Assembly: GCA_009774345.1 (NCBI GenBank)
Contig: VSNR01000074.1
Span: 1 to 19,921, forward strand
Direction of reading: 5' to 3'
Source: Lachnospiraceae bacterium
GTDB lineage: Bacteria; Bacillota; Clostridia; Lachnospirales; Lachnospiraceae
Length of the DNA stretch: 19,921 nt
Below are positions 14,793 through 19,921 of the stretch, piece by piece. The position numbers were made by a program, and so were the translations under genes. The notes below the pieces were generated by a model, which saw nothing but the letters and a program-made list of their open reading frames with translations, did no database searches and was not told the DNA's origin. Position 1 is the first letter of the stretch; the number at the start of each line of letters is the position of its first letter.

Positions 14793-14918
14793 ACTCTGAA
14801 CTGCAAACATATTTTCAATCACATTGTCTGTATAGGAAATCACCTCTACTTTATTATCGTGAACTTCCACATGAGCAGTAATTTTATCCTTCCACATCGT
14901 ATCAAATACAATATCCAT
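14787..14918 (-). CDS. Short ORF, 43 residues; small gene or truncated remnant
   Basis: Reads MDIVFDTMWKDKITAHVEVH and continues to a TGA at 14789-14787. It is supported by an excellent ribosome binding site (AGGAGGG about 6-7 nt before the ATG) and by a SigA-type promoter 23 bp upstream, which is unusual for a chance ORF of this size. The alternating pattern in HVEVHDNKVEVISY suggests beta strands. It has no membrane segment. It may be an intact small gene, or the 5' end of a longer gene cut off by deletion, because the sequence after the stop is a hairpin and low-complexity AT-rich DNA. I do not assign a function. Confidence 0.55.
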   Translation of the reverse strand: MDIVFDTMWKDKITAHVEVHDNKVEVISYTDNVIENMFAVQSN

Positions 14919-14940
14919 TCAGCGCCCTCCTTTTCCTTTT

Positions 14941-14969
14941 ATGGTATCATCCTTTCGCCGTATTATCAA
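14941..14969 (-). promoter_or_regulatory. SigA-type promoter for the 43- and 144-residue genes
   Basis: On the minus strand TTGATA (14969-14964), a 17-bp spacer and TACCAT (14946-14941). The predicted start near 14934 leaves a very short leader carrying the AGGAGGG site. Confidence 0.5.
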
Positions 14970-15093
14970 GCAGAACCTATCCTATCTGTAGTCATCACAT
15001 ATAATCCTATTATTGTTCACTCTGTTCCAGTAACGGACAAAACAGTAACATAAACCTTACATAAACTTTTTACTGCAAAGTTTATCCAAAAAA

Positions 15094-15122
15094 TTGTGTA
15101 TTGCTTCCATCCCTGCTATGGT
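15094..15122 (+). promoter_or_regulatory. Possible extended -10 promoter for the GH5 gene
   Basis: TTGTGT (15094-15099), a 17-bp spacer and TATGGT (15117-15122) preceded by TG one base upstream, which gives an extended -10. The hexamers are imperfect. If used, the mRNA leader would be about 220 nt and contain the whole palindromic element at 15144-15323. The rest of the 14970-15143 stretch holds no gene I can support; it contains one 8-bp inverted repeat, TAAACTTT/AAAGTTTA (15062-15084). Confidence 0.35.
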
Positions 15123-15143
15123 ACACTTTTACTGTAAATTGCA

Positions 15144-15323
15144 ATTTAGGAATTGTCAAGAAATAACTTGTTAATTTGACGCCGTATAAATGTTCAGCTG
15201 CAAAGAAGATAATCGCAGGCGTAGCGGGCTACGTCAAGATTATCTGATGCCGCAGATGGACATTTAGACATGTCAGTTCCTGACAAGTCAAATTGATGAG
15301 TTATTTATTGACAGTTCCTTAAT
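15144..15323. mobile_element. MITE-like 180-bp imperfect palindrome
   Basis: The two ends are 37-bp inverted repeats (15144-15180 and 15287-15323) that match at 31 of 37 positions. Further inside, AAATGTTCAGCTGC (15188-15201) pairs with GCAGATGGACATTT (15252-15265), AGATAATC (15207-15214) with GATTATCT (15238-15245), and CGTAG with CTACG around a CGGG loop (15225-15228). A side hairpin GTCAG/CTGAC lies at 15272-15284. There is no ORF inside and I see no clear target-site duplication. Size and layout fit a miniature inverted-repeat element. It sits directly before the GH5 gene, whose ATG is 28 bp beyond its right end. Confidence 0.7.
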
Positions 15324-15351
15324 ATCATGTAACACTTATGGGAGGATTTGA

Positions 15352-17220
15352 ATGAAAATACAACGTTTGACACAAAACAGCCGCCTCACCGCAGCCATTC
15401 TCACCGCGGTCATGACCGCAGGATGTCTCACTGGATGCGGAGGAACCAATGATACTGACGCGCCCGCAGCTGCGCAGACCGACGCCGCTCCCCCAGAGAC
15501 AGATACGACAGAGACTGCCTCTTCCGCACAGGAAAGCGAAACCACACAGGAGACCGACGACTCAGAGAATTTAACGGCGCTAGAGCTTTCTAAACTCATG
15601 GGAAACGGCATCAATCTGGGAAATACCATGGAGGCGTATGGGCGTCCTGAACTTGGTATCAACGCGGATACATCCAAGTACGAAACCTTCTGGGGACAGC
15701 CTGTCACCACCGAGGAAATGATTGCGGGCATGAAAAACTCTGGATTTGACTCCATACGGATTCCTGTCGCATGGACAAACATGATGGATTATGAAAACGG
15801 CGACTATACGATAGCAGATGCCTATCTCGACCGCGTGGACGAGCTGATTACATATGCCATAAATAATGGTATGTACGTCATCATCAATGACCACTGGGAC
15901 GGCAGCTGGTGGGGAATGTTTGGCTCCGCCACCGAGGAGACCAGAGAGACAGCCTTTACGATGTACACTTCCATGTGGACACAGCTTGCCGAACGCTATC
16001 ATGATTACGATGAATCCCTGATTTTTGAATCTGGAAACGAGGAACTCGGAAACCGCCTGAACGACACTGACATCTGCAAGGACTCCGGCAGCCTTTCCGA
16101 GGACGAATGCTATGAGATGACAAACCGCATCAACCAGACTTTTGTCGATACCGTCCGCGCCACCGGCGGCAACAACGCAGACCGTTTTCTGCTGATTGCG
16201 GGCTACAACACCAACATTGCCAAAACCTGTGATGACCGTTTTAAAATGCCCAAAGATACCATCCCCGATAAACTGCTGGTGTCCGTCCACTATTACGACC
16301 CGTGGAATTACTGCGGCACAGACAGCGGCACACAGTGGGGCACGCACGGAGAATATGAGACACAAAATGCCGATCTGAAAAAAATGACGAAATTCACAGA
16401 GCAGGGATACGGTGTGATCATCGGCGAATACGGCGTCTTAGCCAAAGACGATGGCACGCTCAAGGACAGCATCACCGCATACACGGAAAATCTGCTCGAC
16501 AACTGCGACCGCTACAACTTTGTGCCCATGCTCTGGGACACAAGCACTTTCTTCCTCCGCTCCGAATTAACTTTTTCTGATGACGACCTGCTCGCGCTCT
16601 ACACCTCCCGCAGCTATGCTGCGCAGGAAAAGACCAGCGAGGAGGAACTGGCTGCCGCAGCCACAGAACGCATGGACACCGCGCTTGTCAATGCCCCCGA
16701 AGTGTTTGACACCTCCATTGATGTCTCCACACTCGACGGCTCGATTGCGTGGATTATGTTCAACAGCCGCGACTGGTCTGTCGCTTACAGTTCCGGTGAT
16801 TCCTACAAGCCTGACGACAAAGCGGCAGGTCTTGTGGCGACGGATGCTGTCATTGACGGCGCAGGCACCTACACAATCAGTCTGGACTTCACTGGAACAG
16901 ACGCCGGTTTTGCCGAGGGCACCGCTTTCTCTGCAATTGGCATCTCCAACGCCGAAGTCTTCTATCCCGGCTATATGATTGACATTAAGGAAATAGAAGT
17001 GAATGGAACCCCCTATGAACTGACAGGGACACCCTACACCACTTCCGACAACGGCATCTGCACGCGCCTGAACCTCTACAACGAATGGGTGACAGACATC
17101 CCAGACACCGCACGCATTATGGGCGGAAACGCCGCAGATGCAGCCGCCACAGTCGTTGATAATGAGACGCTGGGGCAAATCAAGACACTCAAGATTACCT
17201 TTGACTTTGTTGCTCCGTAA
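15352..17220 (+). CDS. GH5 family endoglucanase-like lipoprotein
   Basis: A 622-residue secreted glycoside hydrolase (cellulase family A), probably cleaving beta-1,4-glucans such as cellulose or xyloglucan outside the cell. The N terminus is a lipoprotein signal with lipobox LTGC (Cys29), then a Thr/Ala/Glu-rich linker (30-75). The catalytic barrel (about 76-430) starts NGINLGNTMEAYG and shows SIRIPVAW, INDHWD (179-183), the acid/base Glu230 in SGNEEL, His313 in VHYYDPW and the nucleophile Glu359 in IIGEYG. Residues about 445-622 form a separate, beta-rich region (NSRDWSVAYSSGD to the end) that resembles a carbohydrate-binding or accessory module of no type I can name. GGAGG precedes the ATG by 6 nt. 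It is the only plus-strand gene, flanked by structured DNA on both sides. Confidence 0.93.
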   Translation: MKIQRLTQNSRLTAAILTAVMTAGCLTGCGGTNDTDAPAAAQTDAAPPETDTTETASSAQESETTQETDDSENLTALELSKLMGNGINLGNTMEAYGRPELGINADTSKYETFWGQPVTTEEMIAGMKNSGFDSIRIPVAWTNMMDYENGDYTIADAYLDRVDELITYAINNGMYVIINDHWDGSWWGMFGSATEETRETAFTMYTSMWTQLAERYHDYDESLIFESGNEELGNRLNDTDICKDSGSLSEDECYEMTNRINQTFVDTVRATGGNNADRFLLIAGYNTNIAKTCDDRFKMPKDTIPDKLLVSVHYYDPWNYCGTDSGTQWGTHGEYETQNADLKKMTKFTEQGYGVIIGEYGVLAKDDGTLKDSITAYTENLLDNCDRYNFVPMLWDTSTFFLRSELTFSDDDLLALYTSRSYAAQEKTSEEELAAAATERMDTALVNAPEVFDTSIDVSTLDGSIAWIMFNSRDWSVAYSSGDSYKPDDKAAGLVATDAVIDGAGTYTISLDFTGTDAGFAEGTAFSAIGISNAEVFYPGYMIDIKEIEVNGTPYELTGTPYTTSDNGICTRLNLYNEWVTDIPDTARIMGGNAADAAATVVDNETLGQIKTLKITFDFVAP

Positions 17221-17237
17221 TATAGAACACTCCTACT

Positions 17238-17326
17238 TGCGCGCCGGGCACCCGTCAGCTTCTGCTGACAAATTTCATCTGTGAAAAACTTTCATATATG
17301 GTTTTTCACAGTGGTGCCCGTGTGCA
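17238..17326 (+). repeat. Nested palindrome after the GH5 gene, three-way-junction layout; repeat copy 2
   Basis: An outer stem CGGGCACC (17245-17252) / GGTGCCCG (17313-17320) extends by six more pairs, two of them G-U in the plus-strand RNA, after a one-base bulge (17238-17243 with 17321-17326). It encloses two perfect hairpins: GTCAGC/GCTGAC (17254-17269, four-base loop) and an 11-bp stem CTGTGAAAAAC/GTTTTTCACAG (17279-17311). The first 15 nt match copy 1 at 6683. It lies 17 bp after the GH5 stop. Confidence 0.6.
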
Positions 17327-17327
17327 T

Positions 17328-17366
17328 AAAAAGGCGCATGGTTTCATTACGATTCCATGCGCCTTT
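17328..17366 (-). terminator. Terminator between the GH5 gene and the DUF4179 gene
   Basis: A 12-bp perfect stem AAAGGCGCATGG (17330-17341) / CCATGCGCCTTT (17355-17366) with a 13-base loop. On the minus strand the stem ends in a run of T (to 17328) and lies directly after the DUF4179 gene. In the plus direction it follows the GH5 gene and could act as a weaker terminator there, so it may be bidirectional. Confidence 0.85.
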
Positions 17367-17372
17367 ATACTG

Positions 17373-18524
17373 TTATTTTGAAATCGGTATCTCAACCTTT
17401 TCATTTTCATGTGAAGTCATAACAATCAGAGCAGCCACCTCATCAACATCAATAACGCGGTCATACCCTGCCATATGACAAGCATTTTTTCTGCTGCTGT
17501 CCGTATATCCTATACTGCCGCCGTCCGTCAGGTAAGGGAGTCTTGTTCCATCCTTTAGGATAACACCCATGACTTCAGGAATCCCAAGATCATCTTCATG
17601 TTCTTCCGGGGCCTCCTCAACGGAATAGTTTGCTTTCATGGAAATCGGGGAAATGTCAATGGTATCCAGCGTGAAACCTGTTTCCCCAACTTTCTGACCG
17701 ACTGTAATTGTCTGGGAGGAACTTACATCAGGAAGCGTTATCGCAAAATCCCAGTTTCCTTCCACCCCTAGTGTAAACGCTGCTTTTGACAGGGTTCCCA
17801 GATTTTGAAAATCAACATGCATCGTCTTGCCAAGAAGAGAATCATTCTTGTCCACAACACTTGCCTGAATAATATATTCCATATCTCCATTGCTGTCTGT
17901 ATAATGACAAATCGTGCTTCCATCCTCGTAACTTTGTATAGGCGTTCCGTCCTCATACACAGCTCTGCCGTTTTCATCAGGGATAATTCCGTTATACATC
18001 GTTCCAGTCATATTAACCCATGCATTTTCATCCTCTGGATTATCCCCCTGATACACATTCACCCTGTCAAATCCCGGTTCCATCCCATCCTCCACATGAT
18101 AACCGGAAATGTGAAATGACATATATGCGAACCGCTCGTCCACAACTACTGTATCTGGCTTGATCGTAATGCCGTTGACTGTCACGGCCAACGAAGAACG
18201 GTCTGGCTCTTCCTGATACACTTTTGCGATGTTCTGTTCTGTCAATGCCTGCTGCTGTGCGTCGGATGCCTGAATATTTCCGTTCATGCCCCTTCCCCAG
18301 TAATGGTGGATTGCAGCAAAGACACTGATGCTGCTGACCGCGAATAAACAGATACCTGCAATCGCCGCAGCCTGCATTTTATATCTTCGTTTTCCTCTTG
18401 TATTTGTTTTTTCCATATGAATTATACCCTCCTGCTGAATCATTTCAAAGGCTTGGTTCGTTTTTTCTAACACAATTTCCGACAATTCTATTTCTTCAGA
18501 AAATACGTTTCTCTTCTTTGACAT
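17373..18524 (-). CDS. DUF4179-type membrane protein, probable anti-sigma factor
   Basis: A 383-residue protein with a cytoplasmic N-terminal region (about 1-49, helical, KKRNVFSEEIELSEIVLEK), one membrane segment (50-72, AAAIAGICLFAVSSISVFAA) and a large external domain rich in beta strands. This is the layout of DUF4179 proteins that follow ECF sigma genes in Clostridia and Bacilli and are presumed to be their anti-sigma factors. The start has AAGGAGG 6 nt upstream and lies 33 bp after the sigma gene. The external domain would sense an envelope signal; the signal is unknown. Anti-sigma function is inferred from layout and neighbourhood. Confidence 0.88.
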   Translation of the reverse strand: MSKKRNVFSEEIELSEIVLEKTNQAFEMIQQEGIIHMEKTNTRGKRRYKMQAAAIAGICLFAVSSISVFAAIHHYWGRGMNGNIQASDAQQQALTEQNIAKVYQEEPDRSSLAVTVNGITIKPDTVVVDERFAYMSFHISGYHVEDGMEPGFDRVNVYQGDNPEDENAWVNMTGTMYNGIIPDENGRAVYEDGTPIQSYEDGSTICHYTDSNGDMEYIIQASVVDKNDSLLGKTMHVDFQNLGTLSKAAFTLGVEGNWDFAITLPDVSSSQTITVGQKVGETGFTLDTIDISPISMKANYSVEEAPEEHEDDLGIPEVMGVILKDGTRLPYLTDGGSIGYTDSSRKNACHMAGYDRVIDVDEVAALIVMTSHENEKVEIPISK

Positions 18525-18557
18525 TTCTATCCTCCTTAATCACATGATATTGAGCGG

Positions 18558-19073
18558 TCAGTCTTTTTGACCTCCAGTATAATACTCTTCCAGTTCTTTC
18601 CTTCCTCTTGCAATCCTCGTCTTGATGGTATTTAATGGCACTGACAACATTTCCGCGATTTCTCTCATCTTAAATCCCTGATTATAATACAATTCCATAG
18701 GCAGCCGATACCGCTCGTCTATGGAAGCATACGCCTCCTTCAATTCAACATTGTATTCATCATACTTTGACGGTTCCTCATAAGAATCTATATTTTTGTA
18801 AACTGCATTGTCCCTAATAATATCATAGCAGTGATTGATAAGTATCCTTGTCATCCATGTCTTAAAAAACTCAGGTTTCCTAAGCGTATCTAACTTTTCC
18901 CAGCAAGTGAGAATTGTATCCTGAAGAGCATCTGCTGCATCTTCTTCATTTAACAGAATTGCAATGGCGGTCCTATACATATCTTTCATATAGAACTGCA
19001 TTAGTTCGGTAAATGCATCCTGATCATGCCTTTGCGCCTTCTTTACATAAAACTTTGTATCAATCCTTTTCAT
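18558..19073 (-). CDS. ECF-type RNA polymerase sigma factor
   Basis: A 171-residue sigma-70 family protein with only regions 2 and 4, as in ECF sigma factors. Region 2 (about 15-85) has DAFTELMQFYMKDMYRTAIAI and the conserved DAADALQDTILTCWEKLDTLRKPEFFKTWM stretch (core binding and -10 recognition). Region 4 (about 112-165) has the helix-turn-helix FKMREIAEMLSVPLNTIKTRIARGRKEL (-35 recognition). AGGAG lies 7 nt before the ATG. It is co-transcribed with the downstream DUF4179 gene. Its own promoter region contains a GAAACC/CGTCTA pair typical of ECF targets, so it probably activates itself. Confidence 0.94.
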   Translation of the reverse strand: MKRIDTKFYVKKAQRHDQDAFTELMQFYMKDMYRTAIAILLNEEDAADALQDTILTCWEKLDTLRKPEFFKTWMTRILINHCYDIIRDNAVYKNIDSYEEPSKYDEYNVELKEAYASIDERYRLPMELYYNQGFKMREIAEMLSVPLNTIKTRIARGRKELEEYYTGGQKD

Positions 19074-19099
19074 TCACTTTCTCCTACGCACGTATGATT

Positions 19100-19134
19100 G
19101 TAAGGCAAGTACAAGCGCTCTTTGTTTGCTTTAC
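19100..19134 (-). promoter_or_regulatory. Leader hairpin of the ECF sigma mRNA
   Basis: GTAAGGCAA (19100-19108) and TTGCTTTAC (19126-19134) form a 9-position stem with one mismatch. An inner ACAA/TTGT pair extends it. The stem begins at the predicted transcription start, so the sigma mRNA would carry a 5'-terminal hairpin. Its role is not known. Confidence 0.35.
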
Positions 19135-19140
19135 GTCTAT

Positions 19141-19169
19141 TAGACGCCAGATCTTGCAGTTTGGTTTCA
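19141..19169 (-). promoter_or_regulatory. ECF sigma promoter (probable autoregulation)
   Basis: On the minus strand TGAAACC (19169-19163), a 16-bp spacer and CGTCTA (19146-19141). This matches the Bacillus ECF consensus TGAAAC-N16-CGT closely. The -35 lies in a 10-bp inverted repeat AGTTTGGTTT/AAACCAAACT (19158-19167 and 19191-19200). The -10 lies in the palindrome CGTCTATTAGACG as read on the plus strand (19135-19147 region). Predicted start near 19134. Confidence 0.7.
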
Positions 19170-19230
19170 AGATATCAAATATTTTTTGACAAACCAAACT
19201 TTTCCCGCAAATCCTGTAAACGGGCAAAGC

Positions 19231-19258
19231 AAAAAACAGAGACTCTCTTGAATCTCTG
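19231..19258 (-). terminator. Intrinsic terminator after the CarD-type gene
   Basis: On the minus strand a 9-bp stem CAGAGATTC/GAGTCTCTG with one G-U pair (19258-19250 with 19245-19237), a four-base loop and six T (19236-19231). It lies about 80 bp after the CarD stop and upstream of the ECF promoter, so the two units are separate. The stretch 19259-19337 between stop and terminator holds no ORF I can support. Confidence 0.85.
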
Positions 19259-19337
19259 CTATCCTAGATGTTGTATTCAGATAATGCGAATCATGCACAC
19301 AGCACCCAAAGAAATCTATCAGCAGGAACTGCGCCTG

Positions 19338-19880
19338 TCAATCCATTTCACTGCTGTGCTCCGACGCATCCAGCATAAACCGTATCAACTGCCTCATACA
19401 TTTTTTCTTTGCTGCGTCCGGTGTTATATGCAGCGCTGCCGCAAACTCCTCACTCAACAGCTTCTCCACCTTGTCCTGATACCTCGAATCCACCTGTCCC
19501 TGTTTCTTTCCTGTCTTTTCGTACATTTTTTCCCTTTGATAGAGTTCCTTAAACAGTTTCAAATATTCTGTCAGATCATGCGTTGCAAGCATTTCATGGT
19601 AGTGCGTCTCAAGCAGATTGTTCTTGACATTATGCAGAACCGCAACCTCTATCTGTGACAGTTTATTCAAGCAGCATAATGCCTCTTCCTCCGTAATGAT
19701 AAGCCGCATGGAATGGCAGGCATCAACGGGAACATAGATTTTTGTATTGCTTTTTATGTGCGGCAGACACAGCGTATAATAGATTCTTTTCGGATTGTCC
19801 GCAAAATCTATTTTTCCAATTGCAGTAATTTGGTATACCCCTTCACTCCCATATGCAACATAATCTCCACAACAAAACAT
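19338..19880 (-). CDS. CarD-family transcription regulator
   Basis: A 180-residue protein. The N-terminal 55 residues match the CarD/TRCF RNA-polymerase interaction domain (MFCCGDYVAYGSEGVYQITAIGKIDF, then YYTLCLPHIKSNTKIYVPVD). The remainder is helical and charged, as in CarD-like proteins that bind DNA upstream of the -10 element and stabilise open complexes. AAGGAG lies about 10 nt before the ATG. The gene has its own terminator. Its promoter is probably beyond the right edge. Classical CarD is best known in Actinobacteria and Myxococcus; clostridial relatives are poorly studied, so the target genes here are unknown. Confidence 0.88.
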   Translation of the reverse strand: MFCCGDYVAYGSEGVYQITAIGKIDFADNPKRIYYTLCLPHIKSNTKIYVPVDACHSMRLIITEEEALCCLNKLSQIEVAVLHNVKNNLLETHYHEMLATHDLTEYLKLFKELYQREKMYEKTGKKQGQVDSRYQDKVEKLLSEEFAAALHITPDAAKKKCMRQLIRFMLDASEHSSEMD

Positions 19881-19921
19881 TTTTATATCACTCCTTATAT
19901 TTCGTTTGCTAGGTTTTATTA

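Noticed and set aside
15308..15336. Outward promoter from the palindrome end (TTGACA at 15308)
   Set aside because: With a normal spacer the -10 would be AACACT or TAACAC, and the transcript would start inside the ribosome binding site at 15341-15345, so it could not support normal translation.
15580..16365. Long minus-strand open frame (261 codons) inside the GH5 gene
   Set aside because: It lies antisense to a clear GH5 catalytic domain, has no matching family motifs and no ribosome binding site. It is a by-product of the codon usage of the GH5 gene; the same holds for the 203-codon frame at 16567-17178.
1..19921. CRISPR arrays, tRNA or rRNA genes, prophage genes
   Set aside because: I saw no regularly spaced direct repeats, no cloverleaf ending in CCA next to a tRNA-like core, no rRNA stretches and no phage structural genes. 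The three-way structure at 17238 lacks tRNA features such as a TTCGANNC arm.

Overview
The window looks like a chromosomal segment of an endospore-forming member of the Clostridia, most likely Lachnospiraceae. Reasons: a complete spoIIIA operon, a cluster in the order yqhY-nusB-xseA-xseB-ispA-dxs, moderate GC content, strong AGGAGG-type ribosome binding sites, and a secreted lipoprotein GH5 glucanase typical of gut fibre degraders. The species cannot be named from the sequence. Every gene but one is on the minus strand, so it is easiest to read from high to low coordinates.

Right end (19921 to 17240): a CarD-type regulator with its own terminator, then an ECF sigma factor and a DUF4179-type membrane-anchored regulator. 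A near-consensus ECF promoter (GAAACC / CGTCTA) lies upstream of the sigma gene, so the pair is probably autoregulated. A bidirectional terminator separates it from the only plus-strand gene, a GH5 lipoprotein (15352-17220). That gene is flanked by two structured elements: a 180-bp MITE-like imperfect palindrome between its likely promoter and its start codon, and a nested, three-way-junction-like palindrome after its stop.

Middle (14970 to 12120): an AT-rich patch with a 43-residue ORF and a 144-residue unknown protein, then a second unit with a clear SigA promoter. This second unit encodes an acidic 192-residue unknown protein and a sodium:neurotransmitter-symporter-family transporter, and ends in a strong terminator.

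Sporulation block (12110 to 7018): spoIIIAA-AB-AC-AD-AE-AF-AG-AH, tightly packed and overlapping, behind a near-consensus SigE promoter. It encodes the mother-cell half of the channel linking mother cell and forespore. SpoIIIAF is unusually short.

Left part (6998 to 1): a small unknown gene, prfC (release factor 3, TTG start), a transglutaminase-like lipoprotein, then a SigA promoter driving yqhY(asp23)-nusB-xseA-xseB-ispA-dxs (dxs cut by the window edge). This last run matches the order in Bacillus subtilis except that folD is missing between nusB and xseA, and accBC is missing upstream. It links transcription antitermination, DNA repair and isoprenoid synthesis: Dxs makes DXP, and IspA makes farnesyl diphosphate.

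The most unusual material is non-coding: the two structured elements around the glucanase, a 15-nt palindrome core shared between positions 6683 and 17245, and the autoregulatory architecture upstream of the ECF sigma gene.
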